A stretch of 64,000 bases of DNA from Colimorpha sp045576855 (lineage in GTDB: Bacteria; Bacteroidota; Bacteroidia; Bacteroidales; P3), in contig JAZNHG010000059.1 of NCBI GenBank assembly GCA_045576855.1, positions 52,768 through 116,767 on the forward strand, read 5' to 3'. Every line of letters begins with the position of its first letter. The stretch's first letter is position 1. The translations under genes were made by a program, and so were the position numbers. The notes beneath the pieces were generated by a model that worked only from the letters and a program-made list of their open reading frames with translations, searched no databases and was not told the origin of the DNA. Shown piece after piece: positions 9,070 through 16,903 of this stretch.

Positions 9070-10056
9070 CTATTCATTCATACGGCGGATGACACCTTTG
9101 TGGTGCAGGGTGGTTTCGTAGAGGTTGTCCAGGCTCTCGAAGTTCACCACGCGGCGGATAGCCTCGGCCAGCAGCCAGTCGCAACTGAGCACGTGTATCT
9201 TCTCCGACTCGCGCTTCAGGGGGATGGTGTCGGCCACCACAAGCTCTTCCAGATCGGAGGCTTCCACTTTCTCGATGGCGTTGCCGCTCAGCACGGGGTG
9301 GGTAATCATGGCGCGCACGCTCTTGGCACCGCTTTGTTTGATGATGGCGGCGGCTTTGCAGATGGTGCTGCCGGTGTCGATGATGTCGTCCAGCAGGATA
9401 ACATGCTTGCCTTCCACATCGCCAATGAGGCGCATCTCGCCTATCTCGTTGGGTTTGTTGCGATGCTTGTAGCAGATGACGAAGCTGTTGTTGAGCGTCT
9501 TGGCATAGGTGCCGGCACGCTTGCTGCCGCCCATGTCGGGGCTGGCAAACATCACATCCTCGATGTCGAATTTCTCGCGGATATAGGGCATGAAGAGGCT
9601 GGAGCCGTACAGATGGTCGACCGGGATATTGAAGAATCCCTGAATCTGGTCGGCATGCAGGTCCATCGTAATCACACGGTCCACGCCAGCCACGCTGATC
9701 ATGTCGGCAATCAGCTTGGATGCGATGGGCACATGGGGGCGGTCCTTGCGGTCCTGACGTGCGAAACCATAGTAGGGTATCACAGCGATAATCTTCTGGG
9801 CCGAGGCACGCTTGGCTGCATCGATCATCATCAGCAACTCAAACAGATTGTCGGTCGGCGGTATGGTCGACTGGATGATGAACACGATGCCGCCGCGGAT
9901 AGTCTCCTCGTAGGAGGGTTGGAATTCGCCGTCGGCATACTGGAAAACAGTCGAATTGCCCAGCGGAATGCCGTAGATTTCCGCCACGCGACGGGCCAGC
10001 CCCTGGGTGGCGCGCCCCGCGAAAATGAACACTTTGTCAGAACGTTTGTCGCTCAT
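9070..10056 (-). CDS. prs: Ribose-phosphate pyrophosphokinase (PRPP synthetase)
   Basis: 328 residues. Makes PRPP from ribose 5-phosphate and ATP for nucleotide, His and Trp synthesis. Visible motifs are the ATP-site loop YGFARQDRKDRP, the metal-binding MDLHADQIQGFF, the flexible loop SPDMGGSKRAGTYAK and the PRPP-binding loop ILLDDIIDTGSTI. The flexible loop reads SPDMGGSKRA where class I enzymes usually have SPDVGGVVRA. It heads a prs-rplY operon with its own promoter 66 bp upstream. Confidence 0.95.
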   Translation of the reverse strand: MSDKRSDKVFIFAGRATQGLARRVAEIYGIPLGNSTVFQYADGEFQPSYEETIRGGIVFIIQSTIPPTDNLFELLMMIDAAKRASAQKIIAVIPYYGFARQDRKDRPHVPIASKLIADMISVAGVDRVITMDLHADQIQGFFNIPVDHLYGSSLFMPYIREKFDIEDVMFASPDMGGSKRAGTYAKTLNNSFVICYKHRNKPNEIGEMRLIGDVEGKHVILLDDIIDTGSTICKAAAIIKQSGAKSVRAMITHPVLSGNAIEKVEASDLEELVVADTIPLKRESEKIHVLSCDWLLAEAIRRVVNFESLDNLYETTLHHKGVIRRMNE

Positions 10057-10121
10057 TATGATTTTGATTTTAGGTTTCTTACAAAGAATATTTTAGTTTC
10101 TTTAGTCGTTGAAAACGAGTG

Positions 10122-10151
10122 CAAAAATACACTTTTTTTATTGATTGGCAA
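10122..10151 (-). promoter_or_regulatory. Promoter of prs-rplY
   Basis: On the minus strand, TTG at 10151-10149, 19 bp, then TATTTTTG at 10129-10122. It stands back to back with the tRNA-Leu promoter, only 9 bp apart. Confidence 0.75.
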
Positions 10152-10160
10152 AAAAATATT

Positions 10161-10190
10161 TTGCCGTGTGCAGAAAAGTGTGTAATTTTG
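10161..10190 (+). promoter_or_regulatory. Promoter of tRNA-Leu
   Basis: TTG at 10161-10163, 19 bp, TAATTTTG at 10183-10190; the tRNA starts at 10217. Confidence 0.75.
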
Positions 10191-10216
10191 CACCCGCTTT
10201 CAAGACGAAAAGCGAT

Positions 10217-10299
10217 GCCCTGGTGGTGGAATGGTAGACACGGTAGACTCAAAATCTGCTGCCGGCAACGGCGTGAGGGTTCAAGTCCCTCCCGGGGTA
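10217..10299 (+). tRNA. tRNA-Leu (anticodon CAA)
   Basis: Acceptor GCCCTGG pairs with CCGGGGT. The anticodon stem GTAGA/TCTGC holds the loop CTCAAAA (anticodon CAA), a long variable arm follows, and the T-arm is GAGGG-TTCAAGT-CCCTC. CCA is not encoded. Confidence 0.93.
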
Positions 10300-10303
10300 C
10301 AGA

Positions 10304-10332
10304 AGAGCACTGCATAGCGGTGCTCTTTTTTT
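10304..10332 (+). terminator. Terminator after tRNA-Leu
   Basis: AGAGCAC/GTGCTCT stem followed by six or more T residues. Confidence 0.75.
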
Positions 10333-10435
10333 GTTGGCCGGCGGGCGACGCGGCGGGTGGCGGGGGCGGACAGCGGGCGGAAGGGGGCCAAACGGCTCCC
10401 TCACGTGTGCGCATGCCGACATACAGATGAATTTA

Positions 10436-10580
10436 CCCCACCTGTTGTGAGGCAAAAAACCGCCCTTGTAACCCACTGAACGTCAGGCCCCCAACCTATC
10501 ATCGACTTACCAACGACTTACCAACGACTTACCAACGACTTACCAACACCTACTACAGTAGTAGTTGATAAGGTTTTAGC
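10436..10580 (+). repeat. 145-bp dispersed element with four 11-bp direct repeats (copy 1)
   Basis: Almost identical to 24718-24861. It contains four perfect units CGACTTACCAA at 10503-10546, preceded by a leader (CCCCACCTGTTGTGA ...) and followed by a CTACTACAGTAGTAG palindrome and GTTGATAAG. No coding potential; nothing else is seen in 10333-10696. Confidence 0.9.
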
Positions 10581-10696
10581 CTACCGATGGAGGGGCTATC
10601 GTGGCTCGATGGGGGCGGGGTGTGCCGGGGTGAATTTTATGGCGTCCGGACACAATATTTCCGCGCCCATAGCGTTGTTAGAGCAGGAACTATAAA

Positions 10697-11119
10697 ATGA
10701 GACATTCTATGAAGAAGATAATCCTGATGATGCTGGCGCTGGCAGGCGGTCTGGCGGCCACGGCACAGTCGACGACGCCGACAGCCACGGTGGGCGGCAC
10801 CGAGGTGTACACCGTGGTGGAGCAAGACCCGGAGTTCGACGGCGGCATGGAGGCGCTGGCACCGTGGCTGGGTGCGCACGTGAACTATCCGGCCGAGGCC
10901 CAGCGGCAGCAGCTGGAAGGGACGGTGTTTGTCACCTTTGTGGTGGAGACCGACGGGTCGATATCCAACGTGCGGGTGCTGAACCACCGCGAGGAGATGG
11001 CCCCGCTGGAGGCCGAGGCGGTGCGCGTGGTGCGTGCCATGCCCAAGTGGAAGGCCGGCAAGCAGCGCGGCAAGAAGGTGCGCGTGCAGTTCACGCTGCC
11101 TATCGTATTCAAACTATAG
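10697..11119 (+). CDS. Secreted protein with TonB C-terminal domain
   Basis: 140 residues: a signal peptide, then the TonB-C fold (about 45-138) with FDGGMEALAPWLGAHVNYP, the VTFVVETDGSISNVRVL strand and the AMPKWKAGKQRGKKVRV segment typical of Bacteroidota TonB-C proteins. There is no N-terminal ExbB-interacting helix or Pro-rich linker, so it is a periplasmic or surface TonB-C-only protein and not a working TonB. The start could also be the ATG at 10709. The glycosyltransferase begins 4 bp after its stop. Confidence 0.8.
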   Translation: MRHSMKKIILMMLALAGGLAATAQSTTPTATVGGTEVYTVVEQDPEFDGGMEALAPWLGAHVNYPAEAQRQQLEGTVFVTFVVETDGSISNVRVLNHREEMAPLEAEAVRVVRAMPKWKAGKQRGKKVRVQFTLPIVFKL

Positions 11120-11123
11120 TAGT

Positions 11124-12242
11124 ATGAAAGTCATCATCTTAGGGCCGGCATGGCCCTACAGGGGCGGCATCGCAGCCTTCGGCGAGCGGTTGGCACGCCA
11201 ATACCAGCAGGAGGGTCACGAGGTGGAGATGGTCACCTTCACGTTGCAGTACCCCAAATTCCTCTTTCCGGGCAAGACGCAGTTTTCGCCCGACCCCGCG
11301 CCCGAGGGGCTGAACATCCGCCGCATGCTGAGTTCGGTGAATCCGCTGAGCTGGCTGCGTACGGGCCGGTGGCTGCGGCGGCAGAAGGCGGACCTGATTG
11401 TGAGCGCCTTCTGGCTGCCCTTCATGGCACCGGCGTTCGGCACGGCGCTGCGGCTGGCCAAGCGGCCGGGGACGCGGCGCGTGGCGATAGTGCACAATCT
11501 GATTCCCCACGAGCACCGCCCCGGCGACCGGCTGTTTGCACGCTATTTCGTGGGGTCGAACGACGGCTTTGTGACGCTGAGCCGGTCGGTGCTGGACGAC
11601 ATAGACCGCTTCGACCCGCAACGCCGCCGTCCGCGCCGCTATTCGCCCCATCCGCTCTACGACCACTACGGCACGGCACCCGCCCGCACAGAGGCGCTGC
11701 AGAGCCTGGGGCTGGAACCGCAGCACCGCTATGTGCTCTTCTTCGGATTCATACGCGACTACAAGGGGCTGGACCTGCTGTTGGACGCGATGGCCGACGA
11801 GCGGCTACGGCAGCTGGACGTACGGCTGATTGTGGCGGGCGAATTCTACGGCGACCCGAAGCCCTACCTGGAGCAGATAGAACGTCTGGGGCTGGGCGAA
11901 CGGGTGGCGCTGCACACCGACTTCATCCCCGACAGCGAGGTGCGCCGCTATTTCGGCGCCGCCGATGTGGTGGCACAGCCCTACCGGAGCGCCACCCAGA
12001 GCGGCGTGAGCCAGATAGCCTACCACTTCGAGAAGCCGATGGTGGTCACCCGCGTGGGCGGACTGCCCGAGATTGTGCCCGACGGCAAGGCGGGATTCGT
12101 GGTGGAACCCGACGGACACGCCATCGCCGATGCGCTGGTGCGCTTCTTCAACGAGGGTTGGGCCGAAAGGCTGGCCGCCGGTGTGCGCGACGAGAAAAAG
12201 AAGTATGGCTGGGACAAGATGACAGCCGCCATTGGGGGCTAG
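11124..12242 (+). CDS. Family 4-type glycosyltransferase (GT-B fold)
   Basis: 372 residues. The N-terminal Rossmann domain has GPAWPYRGGIAAFGERL. The C-terminal nucleotide-sugar domain has LFFGFIRDYKGLDLLLDAM, the E of ADVVAQPYRSATQSG and a VGGLPEIVPDGKAGFVV segment typical of GT4 transferases. Probably cytoplasmic and involved in surface glycan or lipid glycosylation; donor and acceptor cannot be told. It is tightly coupled to the TonB-C gene (4-bp gap) and ends in a heptamer array. Confidence 0.88.
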   Translation: MKVIILGPAWPYRGGIAAFGERLARQYQQEGHEVEMVTFTLQYPKFLFPGKTQFSPDPAPEGLNIRRMLSSVNPLSWLRTGRWLRRQKADLIVSAFWLPFMAPAFGTALRLAKRPGTRRVAIVHNLIPHEHRPGDRLFARYFVGSNDGFVTLSRSVLDDIDRFDPQRRRPRRYSPHPLYDHYGTAPARTEALQSLGLEPQHRYVLFFGFIRDYKGLDLLLDAMADERLRQLDVRLIVAGEFYGDPKPYLEQIERLGLGERVALHTDFIPDSEVRRYFGAADVVAQPYRSATQSGVSQIAYHFEKPMVVTRVGGLPEIVPDGKAGFVVEPDGHAIADALVRFFNEGWAERLAAGVRDEKKKYGWDKMTAAIGG

Positions 12243-12243
12243 G

Positions 12244-12299
12244 GGTTATAGGTTATGGGGTATGGGGTATAGGTTAGGGGTTAAAGTTCATGGGTTATA
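12244..12299 (+). repeat. Eight-unit heptamer array after the glycosyltransferase gene
   Basis: Units of the type GG(T/G)TAT(A/G) with drift (GGTTATA, GGTTATG, GGGTATG, GGGTATA, GGTTAGG, GGTTAAA, GTTCATG, GGTTATA). The remaining gap to 12530 shows no gene. Confidence 0.8.
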
Positions 12300-12530
12300 G
12301 TGTTGATTTATAGCTGGTAGTCTTCTTGTGTGTTGTGTTTGCGTTTCTATGCACACACATCCGGTGAATGAATAAAAATGGTGCTTGGGGGGTACAGAGC
12401 ATTTTCTATTGTTAAATAATATTAAAAATAGATATACTCTGTCGTCTGTTTGGAGAAAGGCGGCTACTATAGTGATAAGGTTTTTGAGACCCAAAGGGGG
12501 ATTGTAGCATTATTGCAAAAAATAAACACT

Positions 12531-13739
12531 ATGAAAATGAAGAACACATCCTTTGTAGTCCGCTGCTGCATGGTGGCGGTGTTGATGGTGTCGGCCGCAG
12601 GTGCCGCACAGGCACAGAGCGAGCACGCTACGCTCAAGAAGGCCGAGGGCCTGGTGGCCCAGCGGCAGTATGCGTCGGCTTTTGCCATGCTGGAAGCGCT
12701 GGACCCCGCGAACGACCGTCCGGCGGTGCTGGCCATGAAGGCCGACATCGTGCTGCACTACTTTGCGCAGAGCGTGAACCACATGGTTTTCTCGCTGGTG
12801 GACCTGACGAAGGGTGAGAGCCTCGACTCGGTGCGTCGCAACTTCGAGATGGGCGATGTGTTCGCCTTCGATGTGGACAGCCTCTCGCGCCGTCTGCTGG
12901 CCACCCATCCCGGCGACCAGTCGTTGCTGGCCACCCATGCCGCCTACCACAAGGCGCTGCTCGACGACTATGGCGACGATTTGTGGATGACATACCTTGC
13001 GCCCGAATGCAAGGCCCTGTTGCAACAGGCCACGAAGAGCGCCGATGCCTGTTCGCAGATGGGGTATCTCTACACCTCGGACGAGTCCACGGCCGACAGC
13101 GCGGCCTACTACTTCCGCCGTGCCGTCGCGTTGAGGGACACCCTCTGGGAGGCGCACTACAACCTGGGTGTGATGGAGTACCAGCTGGGGCACAACGACA
13201 AGGCCCTGGCCCACCTGGAGCGTGCCTGGAAGGGCTATCGGGTGCCGCGGCTGAAAGGCGATGCCGCTCGCGTGATGGCCATCATCTACGACCAGGCGTT
13301 GAACAACGCTGCCAAGGCCGAGCGCTACTACCGCCAGGCCGTTGCCGACGACAGCACCGACGTCACCAGCTGGGGATTCCTGCTGGATTTCCTGTTGCGT
13401 CAGCAGTTGGCGCAGGACGATGTGCAGCCCGTGTTGCGGTCCGGTTGGCATGCGGCTGTGCAAAGCAACAATCCGTTTGACGAAACGGGTTATATTATCG
13501 GCCAATGCATGAAGAACGAGAAGGGGAGCATGGCCATCGCGTTCCTGCAGTCGCGTTGCGACGAGGCGAAGGAGGACTTCGAGCTAGGCATCTGCCACCT
13601 CTACCTTTTCCAACTGATGGAGAAGGGCGGCGAGGATGTCGCCCACCTGCGCAAGGCCATCGAATGCTTCGAGCGCGAAGAGGCTCCGGAGGATTTCCTG
13701 AACTCGCTGCGCGATACGCTGAAGGAGGCGGAGAAGTAA
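12531..13739 (+). CDS. Secreted tetratricopeptide-repeat protein
   Basis: About 402 residues beginning MKMKNTSF with a signal peptide ending near AGAAQAQ. Helical repeats occur throughout, including YYFRRAVALRDTLWEAHYNL, MEYQLGHNDKALAHLERAW and KAERYYRQAVADDS, which are TPR-like. Probably a periplasmic protein-interaction scaffold; no enzymatic motif. Its stop codon TAA lies at the first base of a heptamer array that runs up to the start of the next gene. Confidence 0.75.
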   Translation: MKMKNTSFVVRCCMVAVLMVSAAGAAQAQSEHATLKKAEGLVAQRQYASAFAMLEALDPANDRPAVLAMKADIVLHYFAQSVNHMVFSLVDLTKGESLDSVRRNFEMGDVFAFDVDSLSRRLLATHPGDQSLLATHAAYHKALLDDYGDDLWMTYLAPECKALLQQATKSADACSQMGYLYTSDESTADSAAYYFRRAVALRDTLWEAHYNLGVMEYQLGHNDKALAHLERAWKGYRVPRLKGDAARVMAIIYDQALNNAAKAERYYRQAVADDSTDVTSWGFLLDFLLRQQLAQDDVQPVLRSGWHAAVQSNNPFDETGYIIGQCMKNEKGSMAIAFLQSRCDEAKEDFELGICHLYLFQLMEKGGEDVAHLRKAIECFEREEAPEDFLNSLRDTLKEAEK

Positions 13740-13787
13740 GTGTTGAGTGTTTAGTGTTGAGTGTTTAGTGTTAAGTGTTAAGTGTTA
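13739..13787 (+). repeat. Seven-unit heptamer array forming the next start codon
   Basis: Units AGTGTTG, AGTGTTT, AGTGTTG, AGTGTTT, then AGTGTTA three times. The first A belongs to the stop codon of the upstream gene and the last A is the A of the downstream ATG. It is the reverse complement of the AACACTN family. Confidence 0.9.
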
Positions 13788-15316
13788 TGCACACAGGGTT
13801 CTATAAGATAATCGTTGCGGTTGTGATGTTGGTGGCTGTCGGTGGTGGCCGCGCGGCGGCGCAATGCATGGAGAACATCGGGCACCGCAACTCCACCACC
13901 TTCACGCAGCACGGCGATACGCTGGTGCTGGGCGTCACCTTCGGCGAGGAGGAGATGAAAATCAACTACTCCTGCAAGCGGCAGCAGGATGGCAGCATTG
14001 TGGTAAGCGGCATGGTGACCTCCGCCAAGACCGGCGAGGCTTTGCCCTACGTGACGGTGAGCAGCCTTTACGAGATATATGGTGAGAAATGTTTCTTGCC
14101 TTGGGAGGAGTTGGCTGTGACCGACAATTTCGGCCTCTTCGCCTTTCGCCGTCCGGCGCTGAGCCACCGGACGCTGGCCTTCTGCATGGCGGGTTTCAGG
14201 CCGGAAGTTTTCGAGGAGCATTGGGACACCATTGCCGTCAGCGAGCGCGAATACATGGCGCAACGTGACGTAAGCCAGCGCTTCGACACCGCTGCCGTCA
14301 CTACCGAAGTACACATACTCTTGATGACGGAATTCTATGAGGTGTTCCATTCGTGGCCCGGGAGCCAAGAGTATGCATGGCTGGAGAGCGAGGGACTGCG
14401 TTGCCGCATCGGGCGATTCCAGCCTTCGGGCACGCTGGGGGTGCACATGCTGTGGCCCATCGACGACCGCCGGAGCTTCTACTTCAACGGCATGCACTAC
14501 ACGAACTTCGATGCCGACCGCCTCTTCGCCCTCTCGCCTGAGGGTGTCTTCGCCTCGCAGTCGCCCTCGTCGGGCGATTTGCGCGACCACCTGCACATCT
14601 CCCTCATCGACGGATATGAGGTCTCTGGATTCCATGACCTTGCCCTCGACAGCACGCAGGGCGCCCTCACCGGCCTGCGCTGGGCCGAGGGCGGATGGCT
14701 CTACTTCTGCACCGAGCGTGGCGGATGCTACAAGCTGCATGTCGACATGCACCCGCAGACCAACTGCCGGCTGGAGGACGTGGAGGTCGGCGAGGCCGAA
14801 TACCTTGCCGCCAAAGCCTCTTCCGTCCAATACAACTACGCCCGCATGCAGTATGACACCCCCACGGCGGCCGACACCGCCGCGGTGCTCCGCTACCGGG
14901 AGAAGTACAACATGTCGTGGTGGGACCCCATGGGCGCGGACTCGCAGGAGGTGGAATACTTCCACCTGGAGGACACAGACATCGACATTGTCGAGATTCC
15001 CATCGGAGACTACTGCTGCACCTTCATCACTGGCGACACTGCGGAGATGAATGCCTGTTGGCTGGCGCTGTCGAAAGAGGGGGTCTTTGCTGGTTATCAG
15101 GTACCGCTGGAGGTGGAAAGTCCGGGGTACATCTATCTCTACCCACTCAGTGCCGACCGTCGGAGTGTAAAACAGAGCCTTGTCTACCAGACCACTCCCG
15201 CATGGTTTCCCTATGATGGATGCTTCTGGGGGAGCGACGGCTGGCTCTACCTCGAAGGCCGTGCGGGCAACCACGACCGCGTGGTGTATCACAAGGTGAG
15301 GCTGAGGGGAGAGTGA
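13787..15316 (+). CDS. Secreted protein with a carboxypeptidase-regulatory-like domain
   Basis: 509 residues starting MHTGFYKI with a signal peptide ending near GGRAAAQ. Residues about 70-140 (SGMVTSAKTGEALPYVTVSS) look like the CarboxypepD_reg/CNA-B fold common at the N-terminus of Bacteroidota outer-membrane proteins. The rest is Trp/Tyr-rich and I do not recognise it; no TonB-dependent barrel is seen. Probably a surface or periplasmic protein co-transcribed with the preceding TPR protein. Confidence 0.7.
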   Translation: MHTGFYKIIVAVVMLVAVGGGRAAAQCMENIGHRNSTTFTQHGDTLVLGVTFGEEEMKINYSCKRQQDGSIVVSGMVTSAKTGEALPYVTVSSLYEIYGEKCFLPWEELAVTDNFGLFAFRRPALSHRTLAFCMAGFRPEVFEEHWDTIAVSEREYMAQRDVSQRFDTAAVTTEVHILLMTEFYEVFHSWPGSQEYAWLESEGLRCRIGRFQPSGTLGVHMLWPIDDRRSFYFNGMHYTNFDADRLFALSPEGVFASQSPSSGDLRDHLHISLIDGYEVSGFHDLALDSTQGALTGLRWAEGGWLYFCTERGGCYKLHVDMHPQTNCRLEDVEVGEAEYLAAKASSVQYNYARMQYDTPTAADTAAVLRYREKYNMSWWDPMGADSQEVEYFHLEDTDIDIVEIPIGDYCCTFITGDTAEMNACWLALSKEGVFAGYQVPLEVESPGYIYLYPLSADRRSVKQSLVYQTTPAWFPYDGCFWGSDGWLYLEGRAGNHDRVVYHKVRLRGE

Positions 15317-15318
15317 CT

Positions 15319-15352
15319 GAGTGGCTGAGTGGACTTAGCCACTCAGCCACTC
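15319..15352. terminator. Bidirectional hairpin between convergent genes
   Basis: Perfect 14-bp stem GAGTGGCTGAGTGG/CCACTCAGCCACTC with a 6-nt loop between the convergent genes ending at 15316 and 15397. There is no strong T-tract. Confidence 0.7.
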
Positions 15353-15396
15353 GTTCTCAAAATCGCTTGGGCTGACACAAGAGCGGTTCGATTGCC

Positions 15397-15873
15397 CTAT
15401 TTCCGTTTCATCGTGTATGTTTCAACGACGGTGCAGTCCTCAAAGTCGTACTCGTCCTGGAATACCAGTTTGTCCGGGGTGAGTTCCACAATCTTCCATT
15501 CGATGGGATAATTCCCTGCGTTGTACCACGTGAGGGTGTCCTTGTCGCAAGTGTATCTGACCTTCCTTTTTGATATTTCAAGCGGAGGCACGGGGTCGCA
15601 GCCGCAGCCGCCCCTGTAGTGTTCCACCATCGTGATGGAATCCTCGTCGATATCAAACGAGATATATCTGTATTCGGCGGAATCCAACTTGGGGTTGTAT
15701 TGCGTGCCTGCTGCAACCACAGGGCTTTCGCTGCAATCCCATACTTCTGTCGCTGCCACTGTCTCCCAATGCCCGACAAGAGTCTTTTCCTTGTTGTTTG
15801 CCGTCCCGCTCTTGCAGGCGGTCATCATTCCGAGGGTGCACAGCATTGCGCCGACTAATAATAGTTTCTTCAT
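15397..15873 (-). CDS. Lipoprotein of unknown function
   Basis: 158 residues. MKKLLLVGAMLCTLGMMTAC is a clear lipoprotein signal peptide. The mature part begins with a charged linker and continues with a lipocalin-like beta pattern (LVGHWETVAATEVWD, RYISFDIDEDSITMVEHY, DKLVFQDEYDFEDCTVVETYTM). This fits the small lipocalin-like lipoproteins common in Bacteroidota, but no ligand or partner is suggested. Confidence 0.7.
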   Translation of the reverse strand: MKKLLLVGAMLCTLGMMTACKSGTANNKEKTLVGHWETVAATEVWDCSESPVVAAGTQYNPKLDSAEYRYISFDIDEDSITMVEHYRGGCGCDPVPPLEISKRKVRYTCDKDTLTWYNAGNYPIEWKIVELTPDKLVFQDEYDFEDCTVVETYTMKRK

Positions 15874-15905
15874 ATTGATTTAATTTTTGAGCTCACAATT
15901 CATTT

Positions 15906-16847
15906 CTAATGCGAGCAGCAGTCGTGGTCGTGGCAGTGGCTGCTGCGGGTCTCCATTTCCAACGTGCTGTGGTGGATTCCCATACCGTTCAGCAACTCTT
16001 TCACCCGGTCGGTGACTTCCTCGAGTCTCTCCGACGAGGGTATGACCACGTGGCAGGTGAGGGCTGTCTCGGTGGTGGAGATAGGCCAGATGTGCAGGTG
16101 ATGCACATTGACTACACCCTCCTGCGATTCTATTTTCTGCTTCACCTCGTCGACATCGAAACCCTCGGGGACGGCATCTGTGCTCATACGCAGGCTCTCG
16201 GCCAGCAGGCTCCAGGTGCTGACCAGGATGACGATGGCAATGACCAAACCGATGATGGGGTCGACAATGGTCCATCCGGTGAGGTTGATTACCACGCCGC
16301 TGACTACCACACCTACGCTGACCAATGTGTCGGCCAACATGTGAAGGAAAGCACCGCGGGTGTTGATGTCGTGCTGTTGCTGACGGCTGAGGGCCCAGGC
16401 AGTGAGGCCGTTGATGACAATGCCCACCGCAGCGGTCCAGATGATAAGGGTGCCGTTGACGTCAGAGGGATGCATGAACTTGCGCACACTCTCCACCATA
16501 ATAGCGCCCACGGCAACGAGGAGGATGATGGCATTGAGCAGCGAGATGAGCACCGATGCCTTGCGATAGCCATAGGTGAAGCGCTTAGTGGCGTGGCTGG
16601 AGGCCAGCTTGAGGGCCACCATAGCCAGCAGAAGCGAGAAGACATCGCTCAGATTGTGGCCTGCATCGCTGAGCAGGCCCAGCGAGTGGCCAACCAGGCC
16701 GGCTATGACCTCGACCACAACAAAGGCGAGGTTGAGCGCAACGGCTACAATATATATAGTAGACAGGCGCTCTATGGCATGTGCATGGTGGTGGTGATGG
16801 TGATGACCGTGGTGGTCATGCTCGTGATGATGGTGTTGTTCTGTCAT
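15906..16847 (-). CDS. Cation diffusion facilitator (zinc/cobalt exporter)
   Basis: 313 residues. The N-terminus is a His-rich metal-capturing stretch (about residues 5-23). Six membrane segments follow, with transport-site motifs DAGHNLSDVF and HMLADTLVS (HxxxD pairs), then a cytoplasmic ferredoxin-like domain containing VVNVHHLHIWPIS. The C-terminus ends in His/Cys residues (SSHCHDHDCCSH). It exports Zn2+ (or a similar ion) in exchange for protons. A TAATTTTG promoter lies between it and folC, so it is probably transcribed separately. Confidence 0.92.
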   Translation of the reverse strand: MTEQHHHHEHDHHGHHHHHHHAHAIERLSTIYIVAVALNLAFVVVEVIAGLVGHSLGLLSDAGHNLSDVFSLLLAMVALKLASSHATKRFTYGYRKASVLISLLNAIILLVAVGAIMVESVRKFMHPSDVNGTLIIWTAAVGIVINGLTAWALSRQQQHDINTRGAFLHMLADTLVSVGVVVSGVVINLTGWTIVDPIIGLVIAIVILVSTWSLLAESLRMSTDAVPEGFDVDEVKQKIESQEGVVNVHHLHIWPISTTETALTCHVVIPSSERLEEVTDRVKELLNGMGIHHSTLEMETRSSHCHDHDCCSH

Positions 16848-16884
16848 AATCTTGCAGTTTTTTTTAGTTATTGATTTCGACTTG

Positions 16885-16892
16885 CAAAATTA
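16885..16892 (-). promoter_or_regulatory. Promoter -7 element of the CDF exporter gene
   Basis: TAATTTTG on the minus strand, 38 bp upstream of the start, in the short gap after folC. Confidence 0.55.
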
Positions 16893-16903
16893 CGAACTTT
16901 CCA

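Noticed and set aside
10503..10546. The regular 11-bp arrays looked at first like a small CRISPR or plasmid iteron array.
   Set aside because: No spacers separate the units, units are far shorter than CRISPR repeats, and no cas or replication initiator gene is nearby.
10697..11119. Annotation as TonB.
   Set aside because: Lacks the N-terminal membrane anchor with an ExbB-binding motif and the proline-rich spacer; it has only a signal peptide and the TonB C-terminal fold.
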